A stretch of 64,000 nt of DNA from Pipra filicauda (taxonomy: Eukaryota > Chordata > Aves > Passeriformes > Pipridae). Position 1 is the first letter of the stretch; each line of letters opens with the position of its first letter. Shown one piece after another: positions 48,966 to 62,801 of this stretch. The notes beneath the pieces are model-generated. The model was not told the DNA's origin. It saw only the letters and a list, made by a program, of their open reading frames with translations, and did not search any database. The stretch lies in contig NW_024103452.1 of assembly GCF_003945595.2 (NCBI RefSeq), forward strand, positions 4,069,524 to 4,133,523. Direction: 5' to 3'. The position numbers were made by a program, and so were the translations under genes.

Positions 48966-51900
48966 GGGACCTCTAAATTTTGGTTGGCTTATGTTTGGCT
49001 TTTTTCTGACAGCAGATGGGATTAAGATCACTTTGTCACTGTGACTTTGATTTGCTCTTAAGAGGCAATTTCTGTATCCTTAAATTTAGCCTTCTGTATA
49101 CTGAAACATATGCTACACTGCCCACAAGACATAATTAATCTAAAATATACACAGCTCCTAATCAGTGCTCACTTAGCCTTTCACTAGACAGAGTCATTAT
49201 TGGATATTACATACAATTTTGAGAAAAATACTGCTTCTGAAGAGGGCCAGATGTTCTTTTCTATGGTTACTGCTTCAATTTCACTGCATACAAATACCAT
49301 ACACACCCAAGGAAATATTTAAAAATCTAGTAAGAAAGAGTTAGATAAGTACATATGTATATATGTCAGAGGTAAATGGAAGAGATAAACATTCCCCTTG
49401 TGACCTTCTCTGGACCTGTGTAATAAATTTACTTCTACTTAACTTCATATCAACAAAAAGTAAAAGTAAATATCCTACACAAACACTGTCTTTACTTGTG
49501 CTCACAACACAAGGTAAAATTCTTAGAAATCAGCATTCTTCCTCATGTTTTCCATATAGGTGAGCATTACCTAGAATTGCTATGGCAGAACAGAAATATA
49601 TGTGTTACTGCATATAAAGAGAGTGGAAGAAAGAAAAGACCATAGTTTCTGCTGGTTTTTCCTGGGTTCTATCACTTAAAAGGAAAAAAATAAAAATCTT
49701 GAATCAATAAATCTATGTATAGACACAGAAATACATACATATACATACTTACATATGTATGCATAAGCACCAACATATAGCTTTATTGTTTTCTTAGCCA
49801 CAATAGGGAATAAAACTTAAGCATTATACTGAATATTTTTATATATTTCTTGAATTACAATAACATGAGGACAATTTGCCTTTGTAGCTAAGAAAATGTA
49901 AGCTCAGAGAAGCTCTTACAAAGATGTTCCTCAAGTGGTTTCTATAAAGGAAGCCCTCTCAAAGCTTTTGAGACTTCTGTGGTTTTGTCAGATCCGAAAT
50001 TGCCCCAGTGTTCAGGAGTTACTAAGGTCTGAGATTTTCTTATTCTATTTTAAAGAAGAAAGTGATGAAGCCCTGAATGTCACTTGCACTATTTTCCACA
50101 CCTGCATAAACCTGTTTGAGTTTTGTCATTCGTTCTATAGTATGCAAGATGACAGGGAAGCTATGAACAAAGAAATGAGTTAGGTTTCTATTACAGTATA
50201 AATCGAGTTACTTGATTAGATTGCAAACTAGTTGTTCATATTCTGAAACTCAACTGTGATGGTTTGTGGTTTCCTGTTTATTTCAAATAATATGCTGTCA
50301 AATTTATTGTTTCAAGTTTAATGATTTCAGTGCATTTATCAGATGTATTCATTGCACTGCCAGCTAAAATGCATTAGAGTGCTACGCTGTACATTGTTTG
50401 GGTATTTTCATGTTTTGTCTCAAAATCTGCAGATGGGTGTGTGATCTATAGTGGATCCACTCATAGTCTTTATCAGTGAAGTGGTTTATAGCAGTTCTGA
50501 AACCCTTCATTTAACATTTTGCACACATTGTGCTATTCCTACAATCTTTGTTCTAAAGATGCTGGACTTTGTCATCATAATGCTGAAGATATTCAGCTAT
50601 TGTCTTTAACTGATCCCAATTATAATTTAATTTTTCTTCTCTGCCACAAACTCTCCCTGTTAACACCTTTTTAATAATTCTGAATGAAATTGGCTTCCCA
50701 GCTCTAATTCAAACTCATAACCTGGTCACTGTAGCTTCCACTACATCTTTAAATTCAAATCATGCTTCTTAAGAACAGCATCTTCTACAATTGAAATACC
50801 CTTTAAGGCAGGATGCAAACCCTTTTGAGTCTAATCCAGTCCTTTATGCAGTTCCTTAAAAAAAGATTGCTAAAATATATAGGTAAGGAGATTAGATAGC
50901 TTTCCAAATTTTATTTTCCCACTATTTCAATATTTTTGTAGCCAGATGACATTTTTTCCTAAGATTCAAATCAGAAAATGTATTAGGTCTCTTATTACCC
51001 TTTCCTATGGCAATAGGCTGAATTTCTCCAGAATGGTCCTACACAGATTGGCTGGCAGCTCTCCCTTGAATCTTCTCTATTTTTGAGTAATCAAGCCTAA
51101 TTATTTTATTATCTTTTTTTCTCTTTTTTTCACAGGCAATTCTTGTTATTCACAACTGCACTTTCTTTCACTGGTCTATACCATTCTTAAAGCAGATGTG
51201 CTCTAAAGAGGGACACGAAATTCTAGCTGAGATCTTAATAGCAGTGAATGCAGATGAAATAGCAGCCTCTTTATAAAGTATCTCTGTTAATTTAGGAAAG
51301 ATTTAGATTTGTCTCCTCTGAAACCACATCATACTGTTCATTTATATGGAATTCATGATACATTATACCCTCAAACACTGATCTGCCTTACTGAAGCAAT
51401 TTTTTTTTCATGTATTTGTGATATTTCTTCCTACTAAAAGTAGAGTTTTGTTCTTGTATTTACTAGATTTATCTTGTTAGTTTTAGGCAGCCCATTTGTA
51501 TCTGTGTTAGGAATTTTAACTGTGCTCTTCACAGTATTTCCAATTCTTCTTAGCTTTGCTTCATCTTCAGCTTCGTACCTGTACCCTCTCTATCAACGTC
51601 CGTAATGAAAACACTGGTATCTCACTGAAAGTATCCCAGGCTATGAATTATGCTGCTGTTTCCAGCCTGTGGGATTTTTTCTGTCCTCCACAGTCTCAAA
51701 ATAATCACATACAGGTCAAAGATTATTTTGGATGGATCCTTAAGTATTCTCATCAGATGTTTCATCATGACGCACTAAATCAAAATATTCATATTTTCCC
51801 AATAGTCTCTAGGCTAGTCTAGGCTTATTCACACTGAAAATGAATGCCTTTTTTTTTAATTAATGTGATTTAGCATCTATTTGCTAGACTTGCAGAAGGG

Positions 51901-54900
51901 TAAAAGAATTCATGTGCCACAGATTGCTCAATAAGTGTCAGGCAACAGTGAAAAGATTTTTAAACTACAACTAAAACCACTGCAACCTAACAGTACTTAA
52001 TCACATAGGTCTGCAATTCCATGTCACACTATTTCTGTGATTTCCATGAAGTCTGATGCTGCTTATTTACCAACCCTTCCACAAAAGAATGCATAATTAT
52101 AAGCCTCTTGATCATGGTCTGAGGTTTTACCTGTATTTCTCTGGCAAAAATACCAGCCCAAAAAGCCTCTTGACTTCTCATCCATTTACTCAAAAGTTTC
52201 TGAAAAAGGGTGTGAACTTGATTAAGGAACTAATATGGCAAAAATCAAATATTCCCCAGACTTATTTTTTATTAGGATTGAGGGAACTTTCTCATCTCAT
52301 GGTCACACAAATAGTTGGACACTACAATTCAAAGGGCGGATGTGGAACAGGAATGAGTAACAGTGAACAAATGCTACTTAAATCACTGTAAATAACTGCT
52401 GTTGAACACAAGTATCTTCCCTTGCTTTGCAGTTCAGTACTTGAAATAAGACTTTTAAATAGTTGCAGTTGTTTCCACCAAGTTTCCTTCAAAACCAATT
52501 GGAGAAAAACAGGTCACCATCTTCTCTGTGGAAAAGAGGCACACATAGAAGGTCTACTAATGGGTCTTAAAAGTACCTATTTCTTTCCATTTATATCATG
52601 ATTCACCTGATATAAAGTGGTTTTGCAGTTAGTGTCCCCATTAGCAAAGGCACTGTGTGATTCTACCAATAATCTTAAACTAACAGGATATTTGTATGTA
52701 TGGAGTTCTAGAACTTTCCTAATTTATGGGGTTTTGTTCATTTTTTTTTTAACTTTTGTCTGAAGTTGGGTATCAACAGAACTTTTTTTTGCTTTTTCAG
52801 TCACTGGTTAAATTATTTCAAAACCTCACTAATTTATTCCATTATTCTGTTATTAACAGTGCTTTAACTGAACAATTTACTATTTATATAATCAAATTTG
52901 TGCCAAACTACTGCATATAAACATAAGGCATTTAAGATAATTAAATTCCAAGCATTCAGTATGGTTCAGTTCAGTTCACTGGCCTCAGTGCTATTCAACT
53001 AATAGAGTCCAATGTGTAAAAATTAAAAATAAAATAAAATTAAAAAAATCATAGTTTAATCAGAGAACAAAGCAGTGATATCCAAATCTACAACTATTTC
53101 AAAAGCCTTTTCCTGGCTCCAGAACAAATTCTAACTTTAAAGGATTGTACCCAAAAGCACAGTGAGAATAGGATAATACAGCCTTTTCTTTTTTCCTGTT
53201 AATACACTATTACTCATGTTTTTATCAATAAGAAAATCCAGTAGTTGTTATTCTTAGAAGTCTTAGAAAATATAAATGTAGTAACAAGCAGTTCTAGTAA
53301 AAAATTAAAATCAGTTAATTACAGTCCTCTAAAATTCTAAGTTTTCTGCAAGGAAATTTTGAACTAGAGTGTTTTATTAGGAAAAGAAAAAATAAATATT
53401 TTTCCAAGTTAAATTGATTTATTTCTGTCCACTCAAATTAAGTATTTCATTTCATGTTACTTTTTGAGTCAGAGAAGTAAGAGTTAACCATGAAAATTTC
53501 AGTTACATGATACTTGCAGTTATATTCCGTCTCTTCATCCCATATTGTGAACATTGATAGAATTTTAATTCTTCACATATTATAATTTTTTTTAGTTATT
53601 TTTATTTTGCTATGTCAACAGCTTTATTTTTAGTTTAACTTGCCACTGAGTTGTCACACTTGATCTAATGCAGTCTCCTGGGTGAATTCTAATCAATTGA
53701 GATGCCGCCTTTCTCACCTCGATCAACTGGTCTCATGGGCTGACCTTCCTTCATAATGCCAGTGATTACCACAGCTTCTCCTGAAAGTCCCACTGCATGT
53801 ACTTTATAGGAAATATATTCCTAGGGGTGATCACAATATTTACAAAGTAAATTTGCAAAGTAAAAAGAACTTCTGTGAAAACCCAGTCTTTGGCAAGGTT
53901 GAATGAAATCTGAGAATAAAAGGAAAGCAGTAATAATCTGAATACTAAAATCAGAGATATATGAAACATGTCAGGATTCAGGGACCAAGTCACCTTCATG
54001 TCTAGTGTCTCTTGTTCATAATAATGATTGTGCGAGTTTCAGGTTTTACAATACATTTATTTTTTGATATAAGAGCACCCATATCAGTTTCCTTTATCCA
54101 TCCCACTACACCTCACTATAAAAAGTACATGAGATCCTCTCTTTGTTCTAGGAATTTTAACATAGTAGAATAACTACTGCATCACACAAAATTCATCATT
54201 CAGTTTTCAGTCTCATTCTTGTACTATATGCTTAAATTACTTTTCCATGTAATGTATTTACTTTCCTATGTTGAGTACTTTATGTACCCTTTTGTCCCAT
54301 ATGATACAGAGCACAGCAAGTTGGTTTGAGTAAAAGGTATAGTAGAGAGGAGTTTAATAAATATTACATAGATATACAGGCTGAATTTATGTTCTTTTTA
54401 TAACTATTGTTGTAATGGTATACACTTCAAATACACTTCAATATGTTGTCCAAAACAAGACTCATCCCCACAAAAATCAGGGGGGTTTTGGTAATTTTTA
54501 ATGCATCTCATGCAATAAGAGGAATTTTCCAGAATCTAATAAATAGAAACAAACTATTTCTTTTTCGCTAACTCTTCATGTTTGCCTTTAGGGAGGGAAA
54601 GGCTGAACCTTGTGAATCTGAGTCTTAGACTCCAAGTTGCTAGGTAACTTTGGAAAACAACATGCAAGTTACCCAGGTATCATTAATATATTTTATTGAT
54701 CTTAATCTCAGTGAAACACATCCATTCACTGCCTTAAATGTTTTCAGAAACAGAGGCTGGAATATAATTTTTTTCCCCTTGGGATAACCAGTAGAAAAAT
54801 ATATGAAAGCATGTATTAAAGTGGAGGGTTTGAGATCTGTTGAGCAAATACGTTATCGCCAGAAAAGGATTAAGGAAAACAAACAGGAACAAGAAAACAC

Positions 54901-57900
54901 ATTTACATTTTGTGCTTGTGTGCTTATGAACACTGCAGGAACTCACAGGTAGTAACTAACTGGAATACAACATAATGTTTTTATACTGCAATCAGAATAA
55001 ATAGAATTTATAAAGCAGCACCCCTGTACCATTCCTGGCTCACAAGATTTTTATTATGGAGAATTTTGTCTTGGGTGATGAAGCCTGAACTAAGACTGTC
55101 AGATCAAGGATCCCTTTTCAGTGAAGGAGCTGGCCGAACATTTGCAAAGCCTGATCTGGGTCACGATTTTCAGAAGTTTATGAATATAACAGATTTGTCA
55201 AATGTGCTTAAATTCCCCATAATTAAATAAACACAAGATCTGTGCTAACTCCAAGCAATTCCAGACCATTGGAAGGGAAAGGCAAAAGCAAGAGCATGAA
55301 TAAGTACAGATAAACAGGGTTCAACTAAAGATAAAACAAAACATAATTACTCTAATATGGATTTCAGGGAAGTTTTTGCATAGGCATTCATAAAAGCTAT
55401 GGCAGAGAAACTAAACCTATTCCTTAAATAACTAAAAAGATACAAAATATACACATTTTGGAATCCAAGTTTAAAGTGGTATAAATAAAAGCTGCTGGTC
55501 TGTGAATAACAGAATCGTGTTATTTCAGGATAACAATAAAGAAACACAAGAAAGTGAAAAATAGGGATCCATCTGTTTAACAGCTTTTATACTGTGGATG
55601 AACTGAAATTATCAATGTACTGATTTTATTCTGGGTTTACGCCTCATGTGCAGTTGGCAAATCATTTTGGCTGACGTATAGAAAGAGCTGAAGCAGACTT
55701 TTGAACAATTTTTTTTTTAATTAGGAAACAATTCCTCACAAGTGGTGTGAATGAACAAGGCTGTGTTTTGTGCACTGTCTCCCAGACTTTTTACACTAAT
55801 ACTTCAACTTCTAAATATAGTCTGTCAATCACCTTATATCAATCACCATGTCAAATTTAAATATAGTGCGGACAATGCAAAGAAGCGAATACAGGTCCAA
55901 AGACTGTTACAAAACATTTCCCAGTGCTCACTGCTCTCTGTCAATCAGGATCTGGCCCATATGGTCTGTTTATACCTGTTTGCTCATACTTTGGCTCACT
56001 GTCATTTTCTAAGAAGAATACTGCTAAGATCAGATTGCTCCATATTATGAATGATAGAGAAGCATATGATCATTAATAGGCAGAATAAGGACATTTACAG
56101 GCATGCTTCTTCTCTGTAGACTGCAGGTCACACCAGGGAAAAATGCTACATGTACACTCTCCAAAACTCATCATCATCAGTTTACTGGGCAGCAGCCAAT
56201 TTATGCACCAAAGCACTCAGCTTTAAATCCCTTTTTAATATTCTATATGGAACAATAAAACAGCAAGACATTTGGAACAGAGACAAATTACCTTTTTTGT
56301 GTCTGGCAGAATTACAACTATGTTCAAAAAATGTCTGCGTGTTCTAAGATGCAGAAGAAGAGGAATGAATTGGAAATTTGGAAAAGTTTCCAATACACTG
56401 TGGTGAAAGCCTTCAAGGTATCTGTAATATCTTATGGATAAAATATTTGCTGCCACTTTTCTTGCTTTCTTTTACGTTCTTTGCCACACGGAGGTGATAT
56501 GAGACTAAATCTCCACAGAATGCTGGCACACACTTGTGATAGCCCCCAGACAGCTGATACTAAGAAGTAGTGTGCAAGTGACAGTTCCACAGTAATCTCT
56601 CTGACCACACAAGGTTGTCTGCCTGGCATTCCTAGAAGGGACACCAACTCTGTGGGAGATAAAGAGAAACAAAGTGCTTTGGATTAAGTAAGAGTTCTAG
56701 GTAAGATTACATGAACAGACTGATGTGTTAATACACATTTTCTTATGCTGCATCTTTTCTCTTGAAATAATGTATATTATTTGAAGAGGCTGATTTGTGT
56801 CAGTGTGTGCAGGTCACAGCTCCCAAGACTTGTACGACAGTCAAAACCATTCAGGCCTACAGGACTATCACATACCCCATGTTTTTCCCTGATATGGCCC
56901 AGTCTAACAAATGGAAGAACTGGAGAGCTAGAGAAGGAATAAGAAGCTGCAGTTCTGCTGTGCAATAACTTACCTGGTCAACCCCCACTGACTCAAATGG
57001 CTGAAAGTTTTCTGCTATACTGTCACATCTGCCAGCCAAATTATTTGTAGATAATTTAGATTCCTAAAGAACCTTGAAAATTACAAGATGCTTTTACTGG
57101 GAGATCCTCACCAGTAAAGTCCAGAGAGAAAATGAGTTTCTGTAGGATAGTAGGTGTCCATCCTAAAATGGGTTGAATTGCTTTCCAAAGTTTTCTGACT
57201 TATGTTAACTAGATCTCTACTGGTTATATCACAGATTTAGAGATCTTTTCTATGTATATGTGAAACACATCTACTTTTACATGAACATTATAAACAAACA
57301 TCTAACATTACACATCTCAATCTGGACATTGAACTGGACCTCATTTATGCACCACTGTGGTTAAGATCACAAGAGGGAAATGATGCACCCAACTGGTTCA
57401 TTGATTCTGCAGAAACTGGTTTGTTTACTGCTGTTTTCACAGCATAGAGAGGCAGAAGGTATGAAAAAGCCCCAAACAAGCAAACAAAAAGCCAGCAAAA
57501 TATTGCACTTTAATGTCTAATGAGAATCAGCACATTTGAGCAACTAAAGCAAAAAAAGATTTCAAAATGTAAAGCTCTCTGAAGCAAATTTTCCAGGGTA
57601 GCCAGTTGGAAAAATGCTCTCAGCTTATTTCTTCCTTATTAATATTATTAGTCACAAGGTGGATAGAAAGGAGAAATAGTATGTTACCATAAATCCATGC
57701 ACACAATAAATTTCAAGGTTTTACAGAACATCTCTCTTACATCAGCATTTCATAACAAAGAACAGCATCAGTGACCACTGCTCAGATTTAGAACATGTTG
57801 GGCACTGACCTGGGTGAACTCACTTGGCTTAGAACATGGCATAAATTAGTGGCAAAGGTGGGAATAAAAACATTTCACTTTTGGTTCAGCAGTTCAATGA

Positions 57901-60900
57901 ACAAGTCTACTAATTCAGGATCCTCTGATTGAGTTCAACACCGACCCTTCCTGTAACAGACATCAGCTGGGAGAAACAACCATAAGAAGGAGAAAATGCT
58001 AAATGCATGAAGGTCAATGGAAAGTTGAACATCCACTTTCTCTTTTGGCCATAAAATGTTCCACAGAGAAATGCAAGGGAATAGCGTAATTCAATTTTCT
58101 TCTCAATACTTGCCTAACAATGATGGATTTAGTCCTTTTCATCTTCAAATTGCTTAGCAAACATTAACTAACTATTAAAAGATGAAGATCAGCATTGTAA
58201 GTAACAAACATGGGGAACAGAAAAAACACAGAACAGAAAAAGACACCTTTTTCTTCAGTCAGAATATCTGACAAATAGAGGTGATTTTTAATTACACTGA
58301 TTGACTACTGATTACAAATTACCACATATCAGTGATCAAACAGCTTTCTGTACTGGATTATAGCAGTTACTGGGAAAATACGGAGAGCAGACTTTTCAGA
58401 TATAGTTTATATGTATAGTTTATAGTCTATAAGGTGTTTCTGATTACTCTTTCCTTAATTCCTTAGTAACATTTGGTCACATTTGTTGATTTTTCATGTG
58501 ATCAGGTTAGTACAGATTTTCAGCTACTTGGAGGAAAAAGGCATTTTACGGATGACTGGTACACTATTACAAATTATATAAAAACATAGGGTTTAGAAGA
58601 TCGTAAAAACAATTATAAGAAAATATATCTGTTGGAGTTTATATTTTAATGTTTATTTACAAAGCCCAAAGACAGAACACACCCACAAGGAAGCAAGGCT
58701 TTGCAGCCATATTTTATAAATAGCAAAGAAAATTTTCATAGAAATAAATATCAAATCACACATTGTAGCAAAAGAGATACTAAATATGTACTTGAAATGG
58801 ATTTTTAAATTAAATATTTTAGTCAAAAGGCTAAAGACACAATTTTTCATAATTTGTTTTTCTCAGTGAAGACGAATGACCTATTATTACAATTTATTGA
58901 TAAAGCCTTCCAGTGTCCTCTACTTCAAATTATGTACTTCTTTGGTAATTAAAACTTGAAATAAAACACAGCTTACAACAACTGCAGGCTGGAATTGTTA
59001 GTACTGTCATGTTTTCATCATATAACATAAGAATTTCAAACCAGTTTTATATAAATTCTTCACATAGTGGTACTTCTGGTTCGATATTGGTGCTTCACTG
59101 TAATATACATTATAATATACGTTATGTTCACATAAGCAGTGAGTAATTTTCTGTATCGTCATCTGTGAATCACTTCAGGAAAATTCTAAAATCTTTTCAG
59201 TTTTCTGACATGATTTAATTGGATTGTTTTCCCATTTTAGCAAGTGATTGGGACATTGTGGACACAGAACTGTGGATCAGAATTTTTTGTGCCAAAACTA
59301 TAATGAAAATTCTCATCCCACTCATTAAGAAATGGACCATTTTTTTGCTCCATCCCTAAAATTATTTCACCTCCCCTCTATGTTTAGTAAGCATTTTGGT
59401 GCCCACTTTAGGCACGTGAAATCTGAGTTTCTTGAGTTTATGCCTAATACACATTGCAATTTGGCACTGTCTCACTTGGCTGACCTACGAGCTTCTTATA
59501 ACCACCCAGCACAATCTGTGCTTCTGAAAATGGCTGGTAGGAAAATGCAAAGAAATGGTATAACAACAGAGGGCTTAAAAGCAACACTCCCTTCTCTTGT
59601 CCATACAGCTTTTCCTTTTTCTTACTCACAGTATGTTTTCCCTGCACTGAACCCTTTCTAGTAGTGTCTCTCTTACTGTATTTTTCATGAAGCAAAATAA
59701 ATTCTTACATACTAAAATAAGAGAAAGACTGACAAGACTTTTTCCACAGACTTTTGGGTAAAAAAAAAGCCAAACCACTGCCACTTAAAACATTGTGGAG
59801 GAGATACAGCACAGCAGAGATTCCAGAATTTATAGTATTTTCATGCAGCACATAACTTTTAAGGCCAGAATAAGAGAACAGCAGACTGAGAAGAAGAATT
59901 TCTGATTATTTTAGCATACACATAGAAGAGATAGGTGTTTCTTTCACTTAAGTCCCATGACACACTTTCCCTCAGCATGGGGATTCTAAACAGCTCCTGC
60001 CTGGAGGGTTAAAGCAGTCCCTTTGTAAGCACTTCACTGATCCTGCTCCTACCAGAAACAGCAACCATGTTCAGTGGGTGCACTCACACGCCACTGCAGG
60101 GCCATGTGTGAGCACGGTGGTCTCATAAAGATTGAAAAACTACCCTCACAAAATCAGCACTGATGGTTCTCCCTAAGGTTGTTTAGGAATTACTCTGGGT
60201 TGCTCAGTAAATACTGAGTGACTGCAACACTTCTGTCCTTTATATGTCTTTAACCGCTCTGCCTAATTGAAAGGTTGAAACAGCAATGATTTCTAAAGCC
60301 AAAAAAAGAGAAAGGTTATTTCTGTTACATTTAATTTCATTAAGGTTTTGAGGTGACTTAGCAGAGGGCAAAATGTTGAGGGATGCAGTGGCAGTAGAGA
60401 GTAGATGCAATCTCGACACACGTCAGGATATTCAGAAAAGGAAAAAGGGAGAATGGCTAACTGTGATGGAAGACTGTTTCTTGATGCTCATCTGATATCA
60501 CATCCAGGGAATCAGGATTTCATAAAACTTTTGTAAAGAAGGAAGAATCCATCAGTGATACCTGATTTATCTTCAGTTCCTTCTGGTGATGGAAATAACT
60601 TCCAGCATCCAAATTTCTACTTGACTTATGTAATACTGGTTAACATCTTAATGTATGATGGAAGCATTAGTTAATATTTATTGCCAATAAAAATTATTAC
60701 TTTTTATTGCTTTTTAAAAATCGATCTCAGTGCTAATAAGTGAAGACCAAAATAGTGAAGAACATTTGGAACTAAAAATAGCTAACACTCACAGTTAGTT
60801 TGCCACAATTTTGTTGTGCATCCCAAGCTATAAATTAACATGTATTTCAATTAAATGAAGGATACTAACTGAATATCATGTTCCCATTCACTTGTTTCTG

Positions 60901-62529
60901 TATTGCCATTAAATGAGGGAAAAGGTTAAAAAATGTTCAGTGTGACTCCTGCCTGTCTGGGTATCTGTAAAGTCTGTACCAGCTTCTTTAAGAGAGAACA
61001 TTACTTATTAACAAATTGATCCCTTCTTGAAAACAAGAAAAACAGCCAATCGTGGCATAAATAATGGAATGAGGACTCATCCTCAAATTTAGAAGCTTCA
61101 CAGGTTAGCATAATACTCACAAATTCCTGATACATCAGGTTTCTTACAATTATAAAACCACATAAATCAAGATAAACTCGATTTAACTTGCTGCATTTAT
61201 TTATTGTAAAAACTATCCATTGGGGGATGTTGCTCATTCAGGCTGTCTCTTGTTACATTTGTAATAAAATATTTTTTCTTCCTTTCTTCTTTATCACTCA
61301 CTATTTACCATTTTGCTGTTCAAAAAACCCTCTTTGGAATATCTGTTGTCCAAGTGAAAAAACTGTATCAAAAAGTTATACTGGCACAATTGCAATGACT
61401 AATTCCCATAGACTATATGTGTGCTCCAACTCATTCCTTAAGTCACCCTTACCAAGGATCATTAAAGGTAAACACGGTTCTTGCTTTGGAAAGATAAAGG
61501 GTAGAGAACGAGAAGTTGCACTCACATGGAAAGTAACAGACAACAGGATAATTTCTAGTAAAAGAAGGAAAAAAATGTCAAACCTGTTTCTCTTTAGCCA
61601 ATCTTCACGAGAAATAAGATCACCACCATAAGTACAGTTGGACCACGGACAAGCCAGTGGAACTAAAGAAGTTTCTTTCCTTGCAGAATTTTCCCATAAG
61701 AAATAACAAAATATTTCCTTATAATTTTCCAAAGAAAGTTCTGAATTTAAAAAACAAAGTTCATAAATGATGTATTCCAAAATCAAAATTATACTGTTTT
61801 ATTCTAACATGCTTCTTACTATGAAAAATGATAATTCTTAGCCTCATATATTTATTCAAGATATTTTTATGTTCTGTTTAAATTTCTAAGTGCTTCTTTT
61901 TCTTCACAAAATGCAAAGCCCTAGGCCTGGACTATGACAGCACTTCAGTTAACAAACACAAAGATCTCTGCTACAATGTCACAAAGACAAACTTCTAAAG
62001 GTAGTGATTTACCATTTTAACATTGCTGCTAAAAAACCATTGCAAACTGCCCCAGGAATTAAAACTGAAACCCACTATTTTAATTATTGGGGCAAACCTA
62101 GTCTCACTACCTCCCTCTCTTTTCCAGTCTGTCCTTGCAATGCAATTTTCAAACAAAAAGTGGTTTAAATACAACTACTTTAAAAACATTGGGTCATACT
62201 AAGATGGAGCTTTAAAGTCTAATTCTGGGAGTTCAGAGAGACAAAGAGCGACTCATCATCATGGCTAGGCTTCGCGAACGAAGATTTGGGAAGCGCCGGG
62301 AAATGAATAATCACACCTTAGTGGTGCTTCCTGTTAAGTCAGTAAAAACAGTCCTACATCAATAAGCACCATAGTCTTTAGCTGCAGATTTTACACAGCC
62401 AAAATGTGGGAAGTACCTCATAAAGCACAAAAACATTTGAGTTATTGCCTGCATAATCCTGCATTTATGGCATCATACAATTCTACAAAGTAAATGGATG
62501 CCTGTCGCTGTCCCAGGGTGAGTCCAAAG
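48966..62529 (-). other. PCLO: PCLO intron, distal part
   Basis: About 13.5 kb of AT-rich DNA. No Piccolo exon, zinc-finger half or complete transposon was recognised. Open frames with no identifiable family lie at 49935-50183, 51556-51822, 52056-52391, 55751-56050 and 59332-59661 (+). A stretch open on both strands spans 61188-61786, and a CpG-rich patch with a small frame lies at 62261-62365; both are described separately. Confidence 0.55.
61584..61740 (-). other. Unassigned exon-like segment, minus strand
   Basis: A pyrimidine-rich acceptor (TTTTTTAAATTCAG|AACTTTC, start 61740) opens a frame containing LENYKEIFCYFLWENSARKE, then PLACPWSNCTYGGDLISRED and WLKRNR. It reaches a weak donor-like site (AACAG|GTTTGA, end 61584). 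The whole frame from 61786 to 61376 is 136 codons and the opposite strand is open for 147 codons (61188-61631), both long for this AT-rich DNA. I recognise no family, and it is not Piccolo. Confidence 0.18.
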
Positions 62530-62801
62530 AGCAGAGTGTGTGAGAGGCAATGAGCACAGTTTTAAATGCAGGAAATTCCATTTAATCATAAGCAAAAATC
62601 TCTTTACTGTGAGTGTTGTTGAACACTGGCACAAGTTGCCCAGAGAGGTTGTGGATTCTCCCTCCTTGGAGCTATTCAAAGCCATAATGGACATGGCCTG
62701 GAGCAACCTGCTCTAGTGATGCTGTTTGAGCAGAAGGGTTGGACAAGATGACGTCCACAGAGACCTTCCAGCCTCACCAACTGTGTGATTCTGTGTGAGA
62801 A
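62530..62801 (+). mobile_element. CR1 LINE 3' fragment
   Basis: A diverged CR1 3' end. It shows 'atttaatcataagcaaaaatctctttactgtgag', then 'gaacactggcac', 'ttgcccagagaggttgtgga', 'tccttggagctattcaaa', 'ggttggacaagatgac', and the tail 'tgtgtgattctgtg'. The frame is broken and the element 5'-truncated. It is sense on the + strand; its exact 5' limit is uncertain. Confidence 0.9.

Noticed and set aside
59332..59661. A + strand 109-codon frame
   Set aside because: There is no splice site at either end and no recognisable family; several equally long chance frames are expected in a window of this size.
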